Part shown: piece by piece, positions 40,320 to 50,218 of the stretch | Layout of the letters: each line of letters opens with the position of its first letter | Position numbering within the stretch: position 1 is the first letter of the stretch | DNA from: Megalobrama amblycephala | Lineage: Eukaryota > Chordata > Actinopteri > Cypriniformes > Xenocyprididae | Length of the DNA stretch: 64,000 bases | Assembly: GCF_018812025.1 (NCBI RefSeq) | Contig: NC_063045.1 | Span: 51,858,079 to 51,922,078 of the forward strand | Reading direction: 5' to 3' | Program-made: the position numbers and the translations under genes | Notes under the pieces: model-generated | What the model saw: the letters and a program-made list of their open reading frames with translations, nothing else | Databases searched by the model: none | What the model was told of the DNA's origin: nothing

Positions 40320-43300
40320 TTTTTTTTTACTCCAAATCCTATACAGTTCCAGAAACCAGTGCAAATGACGCCTCCAAAGAAGATACGGAAGAACCGAGAG
40401 AGATGACTTTAAATATGGACGTTGAGAGACAGAAACCACCCGAGTATGCAGAAACTGATAAAGAGGCATTAAAATCTGCATTACAGGCTGCTGTCACTGC
40501 AGCATATAGCAGGCAAAGCAGACACACTCGGGGTGATCAAGATCAAGAAGTAGAATATGTGACCAAATCTGAGATGAATGAAGTCCTTAAAGTGTGTGAG
40601 GATGTTGTTAGGGATAGGATTCTTTCAGAGGTCGGAAATTCATTCTTCTCTCTGTTTATCGATAGAGTTGTCAGATTTGGAGAGACTGACTACTTACCAA
40701 TTTTCCTCAGATTTGTTGACAGTTTCGATGTCATGCGCCTTGAGCTTATGGGATTTGTTGAGGTTATTCTTGACACTGAGGCCATGTGCGAACGGCTTTA
40801 TGATGTTGTCACCAATGAGTGGCATCTGGATTTGAGTTACTGCAGAGGTCAAGCTTACCTTGGCTCTGGTGAAGTGTCCTACAAGCTCAAGGCTTTTGCA
40901 TGTAAAATACAGGAGAAGTATCCTCTTGCTATATGCACACACTGCTCATGTTACTCTTTCAATACCTGGTGGTCAAGATCAGTTCCAGTACCTGCAGTCA
41001 TCAGAGCCATAGACACATTAGAGGAGATAGTGTCTTTTTTCCACAGCATGTCTGCCCTCGAGAAACAGTTAGATCAAATCTTAGCCATAGGCCTAAGAGA
41101 GAGCTATGAGAAAATCCATGAGCTTCAAGGAAAATTCTGCTCTTCTTGGCTTGAGAAGCATGACTCTTACGAAGTCTTCGCTCAGATTCTGGAGCCTCTG
41201 GCAGATTGGCTAGAAAATATTGATAACTGCCAACCACAAAGATGGAGTTTGGCAGTATCCAACCGAGCCAACAGACTACTTCACTTAATTCGGGACTTTG
41301 ACTTCATTGTGGCAATTGTTGCGCTGAAGAATGCCTCATCCTTCACCAGAGAACTGAGTGCAGCGCTACAGAAAGATCATTTTAGTGCTGCCTCGCAGCT
41401 CAGCCAGATCAGTGGTATTGTGGCCACACTTAACCGAGTGAAGACCAACATTAAGGTTTTCCATCAGAACTGGTTTGATGAAGCTTGTTGTTTTGCTCAG
41501 AGTCTGGGTGTGCAGGTTAAAGTGCCTGATAGTGTGATTGTTCCAAGGGACAGCCTCTTGAAACCAGGTACATACTACAAAGATGCAATGAGTGTCCCTT
41601 TAGTTGACCACCTCATAAACATGGTGAAAGATTATTTCTCTGATGACCACAAGGAGGCTCTCAACCTATTGTCCTTGGTACCCTGCTCTGTGACAATGAG
41701 CTATGTTTTTGAAACGCTCAAGTCGAAACCTCCATTGTACATTGGTGACCTTCCAGATCCTGACAATTTCTTCACGGAGCTGAGCTGCTGGAAAGTGAAG
41801 TGGAAAACGAAAGTGGTTAGTGTAACCATACCAGAAACCATTTTTCAGACTCTGCGTCTACCCCTCATGCAGTACTTTGTAAACATCAATACGTTGCTGA
41901 AGATTATGTGTGTGTTGCCAAGCACCGCTTTGGATTATTGTGGTGAGGTGAAGCGTCATAAAATGTATCAAGACTACTTGAGCAACACCTCACCCATGGA
42001 CAGATTGCCTTGTTTAGCCATGCTTCAGGTCGGCACTGACTTTAACAGGGACCTAGACAGAATGGTTGCTCAGTGCTTAAAGCTCACACCTAAGACGCTG
42101 GAGGGCATTTGCCTGGTAAGGATCAGTTTTGTAAAAATGAGTTGCTTGTGTTAAGTGTTTAATTTGCTTTCCAGTTGTGTTTCTAATGTCTGTTGTGCTC
42201 CACAGGACAAAGAATCCAAAACCTTAGGAAGGACTGCTGAAATAAAAACAGAAGGTATGTAAGCTATGATTATTCTTATTGCTTTCTTTAAAAAAAAAAA
42301 AATCAGTATCTTATTTATGTTATTATGTATGTATGTTTTTAGTGGGAGATGAGTTGTTCACAATGAGATCAATAACATGCATTAATAGATAGGGTAAATT
42401 TTCAGTTCATGCCGACTTTAATGCCCACTTTGCCAACATTGCAGATGACATCCACATGGATGAAGTGGAGAACAGGGACACTCTGCAGGTTTGTAAAGTT
42501 ACATTAATAATGATTGTTATTATGTAGTGTATCAGAAAACTATAGTTCAGTTGAAAACTGTTTTAAACTATTTTCAGTAAAACTTTGCTTCATATCAGTT
42601 GTTTTTAGTTGATTGCCTTTTTAGCTTTATTCACAAGTACTTCTTTTTACAGGACAAAGACTCCAGAACACTAATGGTGAATTCTGAGATAACAGGTAGT
42701 GATATGTAATTTGTGGGACTGACCTTCCATTTGAGTCCTTGATGTGCTATTAATGTATTATTTATTTCATTTAAACTTGTACATTGTCTAAAATAATGTC
42801 TACCTTGCCTTCTAGAAGCAGTTACCCACAAAGAGGTTGCAGAGAGCATAGAGGCTCAGCAGCAGTCTGAAAACATAGCAGAAGTGGTTGCTGAGGACCA
42901 GCTTGTCAAGGTTGATGATGTGGGCCAGATTTTGGATGAGAATGGCCATTCTGATGAACCATCAGATAACATAAGGAACTGTGAAGAAGTCTTCAAACAG
43001 GCAGCTAAGCTTGCAAGGAGAAACTGCTCATTGATCGACCTTAACAAATCAGAGCAAGATGCTGTTGTACAGAAACTTGCCTCATGTCATTGGGTACAGA
43101 AGGAAGGGGCATCATTTTCAGAGGGGGAAATGCTGCAAAGTATTGTAAAGGCCATACGAGAAACGATCCTCAGTGAAGTTCAGGACTCTCCTTTCTTTTC
43201 CATCATCACTGATAGAGCAATCTTAGTGGCCGAGGCGAAGTTCTTACCACTCTTTGTTAGATATGTGAATGACTGCATTCCTAAAGTGGAGCTCATAGGT

Positions 43301-46300
43301 TTTCTGCCATTTGATGAAAGCTCTGATGTGGATTTGCAATCTAAGGCTCTTTCAGCTACACTTGAGGATGAGTGGGGACTTCAAATGGGCTACTGTCGTG
43401 GCCAGTCCATCATGTGCATTGGTACAGGGAGCCACAGTCTCAGGAAGATGGCTTTGGGCTTTTTAGAGAGCTATCCATTAGCTGTGAACACTCCCAGTGA
43501 GTCTTGTGGACTTGCCTACTGGCTGGCTTTAAGCCTACAGAATGCCTACATTACAAAGGTTCTAGAGACAGCTGAGGATTTGCTACAGTTTTTTGACCAG
43601 TCACCCAAATTAGAGAGTGAGCTTGCCAAGACCATGGATGGGCTTCTGAATACCCCACGGGAAGCACTTGCAGAGATCCCAGAGACCTGCTTGTCTAGAT
43701 GGAAAAAGAGAGAAGACTTTTTCGATATTCTGGTGGACATGTTGGAGGGAGCCCTGAATTGCTTAGATTCTGTGAGCACCAACTCCAATGGGTCATGGAG
43801 TAGTAGCATGTCACTGCATTCTCAGACCCTGTCCACAGCCATTAGACAGGTAGATTTTGTCATCCCCCTAGTGATCTTGAAGAACGCCTGTGCTCCGTTG
43901 AGGAACTGTAGCACTGTGTTTCGCTGCGGAAACCCTGCTGACATTATTTGTGAGCTTGAGAAGATTATGCCAATAATAGATTCTCTTGGCAAAATGTTGG
44001 ACAATGTGAGTGCAGTGCATTCTATCTGGTTTGAGGAGGCAGTGGATCTTGCTACTAAGGTCACAGGATTGCTGTCATATGCGGAATCTGTCAGTGGCCA
44101 TGATTCACCAGAAACGTTCTACATGGAAGCAGTTAGCTTACCAGTTCTAAATGGTTTGATTGAAGAAATGAAGTTTAACTTCTCAGAGAATCACCTAAAG
44201 GCACTGAAAGTGTTGTCGCTTCTGCCAACATGCAACCCTTTGCCCGTTCTCCCAGAATCCACAGATAAACTGCACACAATATACATGAGTGATCTCCCTG
44301 AGCCAGAAACAGCTGAAGAAGATATTAACACCTGGGCCACAGTATGGAGGGAGAAATATCAAGATGTTTGTCCTCCCACATCCATCTCTGAGACACTGCT
44401 CCATAATGAAGCCAAAAACCTTCCAAACATTGCAACCCTTCTTAAGCTTGTGGCTGTGTTGCCTAGCATTAGCATGGAGTGTGATCTAATGAAGACAACA
44501 CTAAATGCCTTGAGGACCTTACTCCGAGATGGTATCTTCAGCAGAGGCAGTAAGACTGATGCAGTCATGCTTCTTATGCATCGCCAGACACTGCAGAGCC
44601 TGGAGGAGGTGATTGAGAAATGCCTGGAGGGTGATCCGGAAAGTCATTTATTTCTTGCTCAGGTATGATAAATTTCTTAGTCTTTATACTGTTATAATTC
44701 ATTGTATTCAACATATTTTGATGTGTGTTCTTATTAATATTAATATCACCTGATAAATAAGTAATGTTCCTGAAAACCCTGTTCTGTTTTATTTTCCTGA
44801 TTGTATTTATACATGTAGGTAAAAGCAAGAGTTAGTCACTTGAGAATGGAAGGTGGTAAGTAAAACTAAAAATATTATATACTAAAAAATACTATATTAA
44901 ATATTATATACTATATATACTATAAAAAATATTTGCAAGTAGAAAGATTTATTATTGATTATTATTGATATTAATTGAGAAGTTGGTTTTTGAGTAGCTC
45001 AAATGGGCCCTTAAAGTATTATAATAAGCTGTGTTTTTATTCTGACACACTCTTTCCTGTCCTTTCTCAGAGGTGATTGCTATGGCTCCACAGGAGATAG
45101 CTGTGGATACAAATGGTTCTGGTTATCCACAAGAGGCAAAGGATGCTGAAATTGGTCAGTAATATTTAATGAAAAGTATTAGTAATAACCTAGGTGCATG
45201 ATTATGAATTGTCTCTGTTTTTTCTTACACAATCATGTCTCGTCCATTGTTTAGATGTTAAAACTGCTGCTCCAGTGGAAATTCCAGTGGAAACCAGTGA
45301 AATGGAAAAGGTTGAAGAAACACGTGTCTTATGTACACCTGACCAGCCATCATCTTTAATGCTCAACAGTTCAGACAAAGCCACAACTGCAGCTCAAGTC
45401 ATCCCTGCTCTCAGCTCTCTGCCAACCAGCACACCTGAACAACCGACAGAATCTGTCCAAGATGCCACTATGCAAACCCCAGTAGCAGAACATGATAGAA
45501 GTGATCAACTGATCACACTTGTTCAGGATGTAAATGATAGGTCTGAAGTAATTGATCAGTGTGGAATTGGTCTGCTAGAAACAGGGGATCAAATTGTAAC
45601 TAATCAAACTGAGCAGTCTAATGAAGAACAGCCAGTTAGCATTGTTCAGTTAGTATCAGTTGATCAAAGTGAAACTGATCAACCCATGGAAGTTGATCAG
45701 TTTGTAGCAACAGAACCAGTTGAAACAGACCAGCCAGCAACAGAGAAACAAAGTGATTCATCTATAAATGCTCAAGATGAAGGTTGTTGCACAGTAACAG
45801 AGTTAGCAGATGGTCAGTTGATATCAGAGGATCAGACTGAATCTGTTCAGCTCATTGCAGTTGATCACAGTGTAAATGATCAGTTGGTGTCAGTAGATCA
45901 AAGCGAAACCAATCAAGTCATGGAAATTGATGAGTGTGAAAATGATCCATGTGTAGTTGAAGATCAAGTTGAAAATGGCCAGCCAGCAACAGGGGAACAA
46001 TGTGTAATTGAGCAGTTGGCAGTTAGTCCAGTTGAAACAGATCAGTCTATAATAAAAGGTCAGGATGAAGCTTGTCAGATAGTAACCGGGATAGCAGATG
46101 AGGGTGAAACTGGTCAGTTGGTATCAGGGGATCAAATTGAATCTCATGAATTTAAGGCTGTTGATAACTCTCGAGATGATCATTCTGCAGCAGCAGGTCA
46201 GGGTGAAACTGATCAGTCAGTAACCAAAGATCAGACTGTAAATAATCAGTTCATGTCAGATGACCAATTTGAAACAGATCATTCAGTAGTAGAAAGTCAA

Positions 46301-49300
46301 GATGAGGCTGGTCAGCCAGAAACTGGGTTAGTGAATGAAGGTGAGTTAATCTCAGGGGATCAAAGTGAATCTAATCAACTCATGGTAGTTGACTCTGGAA
46401 ATGATCAGTCCTTAACAGAAGGTCAAAGTGTAACTGGTCAGTCTGAAATAGTAGATCCAAGTGTAACTGAACAGTTCATGGTAGTTGGTCAAGTTGAAAA
46501 TGATAAATCCGTAGTAGAGGGTCAAGAGGACACTGCTCAGACAGAAACCGGGTTTCCAAGTGAAGGTGAAACTAGTCACTTTGTGTCAGGAGATCAAAGT
46601 GGATCTGATCAGCTCATGGTAGTTGACTCTGGAAATGATCAGTTCTTGGGAGATCAAAGTGTAACTGGTCAGTCAAAAATAGTAGATCCAAGTATAACTG
46701 AACAGTTCATGGTAGTTGGTCAAGTTGAAAATGAAAATTCCATAGTAAAGGGTCAAGAGGACACTGCTCAGACAGAAACTGGGTTTCCAAGTGAAGGTGA
46801 AACTAGTCAGTTAGTATCAGGAGATCAGAGTAGATCCAATCAGCTCATAGTAGTTGACTCTGGAAATGATCGATCCTTAGCAGCAGATCAAAGTGTAACT
46901 GATCAGTCAGAAATGGTAGATCCAAGTGTAACTGAACAGTTCATGGTAGTTGGTCAAGTTGAAAATGGTCATTCTGTAGTAGAGGGTCAAGTTGACACTG
47001 CTCAGACAGAAACCAGGTTTCCAAGTGAAGGTGAAACTAGTCAGTTAGTATCAGGAAATCAAAGTGGATCCGAGCAGCTCATGGTAGTTGACTCTGGAAA
47101 TGATCGGTCCTTAACAACAGATGCATGTGTAACTGGTCAGTCAGATATAGTAGATCCGAGTGTAACTGAACAATTCATGGTAGTTGGTCAAGCTGAAAAT
47201 CACCATTCCTTAGTAGAGGGTCAAGATGACACTGCTCAGACAGAAACCAGGTTTCCAAGTGGAGGTGAAACTAGTCAGTTAGTATCAGGAGATCAAAGTG
47301 GATCTGATCAGTTCATGGTAGATGATGACTCTGAAAATGATCAGTCTGTAACCGAAGATCAAGATGTAACCTGTCAGTCAGTAACAGAAGATCAAAGTGT
47401 ACCTGATCAGTTCATAGCAGTTGGTCAAGTTGAGTCAGAACAGTCTATAGTTGATGGTAAAAATGAAGCTTGTCAGACAGAAACTGTATTTCCAAATGAA
47501 GTTGGAACTAGTCAGTTAATATTGGGTGATCAATGTAGATCTGATCAGGTCATGGAAGTTGACTCTGGAATGAATCAGTCTGTAATAGCAGATCAAGGTG
47601 GAACTGGTCAGTCTGTATTACCAAATGAAATTAGAACTAGTCGGCTAGTTTTGAGGGATCAATGTGGATCTGATCAGCTCATGGCAGCTGAGTCTCGAAA
47701 TGATCAGTTTGTAACAGCAGATCAAAGTGGAACTGGACAGTCATCAGCAGATCAAACTGTAACTGATGCATTTGTGGAAGTTGCAACTCAGCTGCCTATA
47801 GTAGAAGATCAAAGTGGATCTGGGTTAGCAGATAATGAGGGAACTTGGCAGGTAGCATCAGGGAATCAAAGTGGAACTGATCAGCTTGTGGCAAATGTAC
47901 CCTGTGGAAATAATCAGTCTGTAGTAGAAGCTCAAGGTGGAACTGTTCTTGCAATTGCATTGAATCAAAGTGTACCAGATCAGTCTATGGAACTTAGTCA
48001 AGTTGGAACTGACCAGATAGTACCAGGTAATCAAAGTGAAACTGATCAGTCCAACACGGTAGATCAGTTTGGCCCTGACCAGCCTAAAGTAGCTGCAGAA
48101 CGTGGCACAAATCAGTTCAATTCAGCGGCTCTAGATGGCTCAGACCAAGAAGCTGCAGCAGTACACGTTTGCCTTGATCAGCCCTCTGCAATAACAGTTA
48201 CTGATCATTATACACCTGTTTCACCTGAGGATATTACTGATCATCCTGTAGCATCAGAATCAGAAGGCACAGACCAGTCTGAAGTAAAGGCTCATGATGG
48301 CACAGACCAAGTAATTACTCTGGATAGCACTGGACCTGAAAAAATAGTTTTTACCCCCTACAATGCTGATGCTCGAGAGGAATTGCTTAAAGAACTATGT
48401 AACATAAAATTCTTTTCCATAGTCACTGAGGATGAGTTTGCAATTGATGGCCAACCTTACATTCCTGTAGGAATACACTACCTTGACAAACAAGACATTC
48501 AGAGTGAAAATATATTAGCATTCATCCCCCTTTCCACAAACATTGCTTCATTTGTGGACACTCTCACCATTGTCCTCTCTGAGAAGTGGGGTTTGAACTT
48601 GGCACTCTGTAGAAGTCAAACCTTGGCAAGACCAGGTGCCTCACTCTCTCAGATGACACAGGCTTCAGATTTGCTTTCCCAGAGACTCCCTCATGCTTTC
48701 AGTTTCCCGAACCCTGTTACTCTGAAGTCTTTGCTAGCCAGTTGGTCCTCCCTTAGAGAGATAACTCACAGTTTTGAGTGCTTAGAGCAGCTGTTTATGT
48801 GGTTCTCTGAGGATGTTCAACGACGGGAAAGACTAGAGGATGCTGTTGTACATTTGTTCCAGAAGGACGAAAGGAAAGCCAGTGAACTGAAAGCCAAGAT
48901 CAGCAGTAATCAATTGGCAATGAGCCATGAGGTTCTGGAAATTACTACAGACATTCTAGAGGTCATCATCCTTTGCTTAAATGAGATGAAAGGAAACCAA
49001 GATAATGAGGCAAACGCAGCACAGGCCCAGAGCTTCCTTTCTGCTGTCCAAAACTTTGATTTCATATTGACAGTTGTGATTATGAAAAACATCTTAAGCC
49101 TCACCAAAAACCTAAGTCTGAGTCTTCAGGGAAATTCCTATGATGTGTATCAAGCTGTAAACCGCCTGTCTGATCTCCTGCCCTCTCTCAGTGAAATGAA
49201 GAACAGTATTGACACGCACCATCAAAACTGGTTTCAAGAGGCAGTTGCACTAGCTTCTAAGCTGCAGGTACCTTTGCTACAAACACCCTTAAATGTGCAC

Positions 49301-49708
49301 TACAGAGAGGACCTCAGTAAAGGGGCCATTGAGCACTGTATTGCTGAGGTGGAGGGGTTCTCCCAGGATGTTCTGTCTGCTCTTCGCTGCTTGCAGGTTG
49401 TGCCTTATGTCATGTCAAACGTGGAGGGATGCTGCAAGGACAATGAGTTTATCAAGGTGTTTCAAGATGATTTACCTGACCCAGATTCCTTCCAGACTGA
49501 GCTGCAGAGGTGGAGGGACAGGTGGCCAGATACTTCTGCCACTCATCAACACCTACCTGACACTGTTCTTGGAACTCTCAAAGCTTCTGACATCCAGTCA
49601 TTTCCCAACATTTCAACCATCCTTAGGCTCCTGGCAGTCCTGCCCTACTCCAGCATGCACAGTAGCTTCAGACAAGGAAAGATGAAATCTGAGCTGTACC
49701 CTCTGTAG
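35715..49708 (+). CDS. Giant THAP protein with four tandem hAT-transposase-derived modules
   Basis: Fourteen exons: 35715-35803, 36370-36490, 37257-37364, 37938-37974, 38125-39974, 40112-40139, 40347-42115, 42206-42254, 42445-42488, 42653-42695, 42816-44662, 44819-44855, 45071-45154, 45255-49708. All have GT/AG borders and compatible phases, summing to 10,560 nt (3,519 aa plus stop). Order: THAP finger (about 1-80), AVPTIF box, module 1 (about 119-735), module 2 (745-1334), module 3 (1380-1995), acidic Asp/Gln-rich repeats (about 2110-3065), module 4 (about 3068-3519). Exons 1 and 2 have the same lengths and phases as in thap12 next door, so this is a tandem paralogue that expanded. Each module resembles the thap12 hAT body. 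Probable nuclear DNA-binding or scaffold protein; function unknown. A shorter start choice or split transcripts are possible. An in-frame ATG also exists at 35700, but MPECC fits the THAP start. Confidence 0.8.
38125..39974 (+). other. hAT-derived module 1 (exon 5)
   Basis: A single 1,850-nt exon, phase 1 in and phase 0 out. Landmarks in order: ARFFSILLQDK, HCRGFTYLSSG, VVLKNTLCC, KWFSDALGRAKKLGVPVNLP, YYREALSKK, LSLVPSYM, ELGCWEVKWRH, and FYPNVQSLLRVLGTIP. It matches the thap12 body from the RNase-H-like core to the C-terminal dimerisation region but lacks the NIPLHGH-type N-terminal motif. The open frame continues into a poly-T tract in the next intron, so intron retention would end the protein at 40040. 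Confidence 0.85.
40265..40316. repeat. (TA)n microsatellite just upstream of exon 7
   Basis: About 26 TA dinucleotides followed by a T-run, ending 30 bp before the acceptor at 40346. Together with the poly-T tracts at 39999-40033 and 40081-40109 it crowds the splice signals of exons 6 and 7. Confidence 0.9.
40347..42115 (+). other. hAT-derived module 2 (exon 7)
   Basis: A 1,769-nt exon, phase 1 in and phase 0 out. Landmarks: NSFFSLFIDRVV, YCRGQAYLGSG, VALKNASSFTREL, NWFDEACCFAQSLGVQVKVP, YYKDAMSVPLVDH, LLSLVPCSV, ELSCWKVKWK, and YFVNINTLLKIM. Of the four, this one looks closest to the thap12 body. It is preceded by a 28-nt exon (40112-40139), flanked by long T-runs and an (AT)n tract. Confidence 0.85.
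42206..42695 (+). other. Three small linker exons between modules 2 and 3
   Basis: Exons 42206-42254, 42445-42488 and 42653-42695 encode short charged linkers. The first (DKESKTLGRTAEIKTE) and third (DKDSRTLMVNSEIT) are clearly similar and share phases 0 to 1, so one is probably a duplicate of the other. An AATAAA word lies inside the first at 42241-42246. Confidence 0.7.
42816..44662 (+). other. hAT-derived module 3 (exon 11)
   Basis: A 1,847-nt exon, phase 1 in and phase 0 out. Landmarks: SPFFSIITDRAIL, YCRGQSIMCIG, VILKNACAPLR, IWFEEAVDLATKV, FYMEAVSLPVLNG, LSLLPTCNP, DINTWATVWREK, and NLPNIATLLKLVAVLP. The fold landmarks persist but the C-terminal KW motif has diverged. Intron retention after this exon would stop at 44668. 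Confidence 0.85.
45480..48340 (+). repeat. Acidic Asp/Gln-rich coding repeat region
   Basis: About 950 codons of degenerate short repeats with a DQS/DQ core every 8-12 residues (TDQS, GDQS, EDQ, VTGQS), built from TGATCAG-like DNA words. There are almost no aromatic residues and few basic ones, so it is probably disordered and strongly acidic. It stays fully open with no stop or frameshift. It lies in exon 14 between the linker and module 4. No counterpart exists in thap12. Confidence 0.88.
46451..47383 (+). repeat. Four tandem copies of a 77-78 residue unit
   Basis: Units start at 46451, 46682, 46916 and 47150 (spacing 231, 234, 234 bp). Each contains VDPSVTEQFMVVGQ or a one-residue variant, DTAQTET, FPSEGETS and VVDSGND or a variant. 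Spacings are multiples of three and the copies are much alike, so they arose recently by in-frame expansion. Confidence 0.88.
48352..49708 (+). other. hAT-derived module 4 (3' part of exon 14), C-terminally short
   Basis: Landmarks: IKFFSIVTEDEF, LCRSQTLARPG, VIMKNILSLTK, NWFQEAVALASKLQVP, LQVVPYVM, DLPDPDSFQTELQRW, and SFPNISTILRLLAVLP. It stops with SELYPL soon after, so it lacks the last roughly 50 residues (DLDNMVETYLK region) present in thap12 and modules 1-2. It is the most diverged of the four. Confidence 0.82.
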
Positions 49709-50218
49709 TAGGCTTGACCTAACTGCCCCCAAACAAGCTCTCCATTAGGATGTCATACACTGCTGAAACTTCAGAATGTCCCTCTGTATTCTCTAAACTG
49801 TAGATCACATCTGATTGTAGGTTTCAGTATGTTTATTTTATTACTTAATAATTATGAATTAGACCTGTACACTTTAAGTATAATCACATAATTGTTTTAT
49901 TGATGTTTTGTCTTTTTTATTTTTTATTTTCCTTTTACGTAAGTGGCATGGAAAAAGAGGACTGCCAATTGGGACCAATGTCTTGCCAAAAAAAAAAAAA
50001 AAAATGAGAATAGGATGCCCTTGGGGGGCCTTACTGCTTTGTGCCTTTATGCAAAAACCCTACATAACTCTGAATCATGATACAAAAAGTCTGGATGGAC
50101 ACTTTCAGACAAGAGTTTCTGGAAATTTCCTAATATCTTCAGGAACTTTTAAAGACTTCAAATCATGTAAATCTTCTGAGATGCATTGGGGGGGAAAGAC
50201 ATGTTTTATCACAATAAA
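49709..50218 (+). other. 3' UTR of the giant THAP gene with poly(A) signal
   Basis: AATAAA at 50213-50218; further AATAAA words lie near 50409-50418. Contains a 20-nt A-run near 49988. Confidence 0.55.

Noticed and set aside
49293..49685. 130-codon + strand frame overlapping module 4
   Set aside because: Alternate-frame shadow of exon 14; the module 4 motifs are all in the main frame.
38125..49708. Reading the four modules as separate genes
   Set aside because: No THAP exon, CpG-type promoter or start context precedes modules 2-4, while splice phases join them exactly. Not excluded experimentally.
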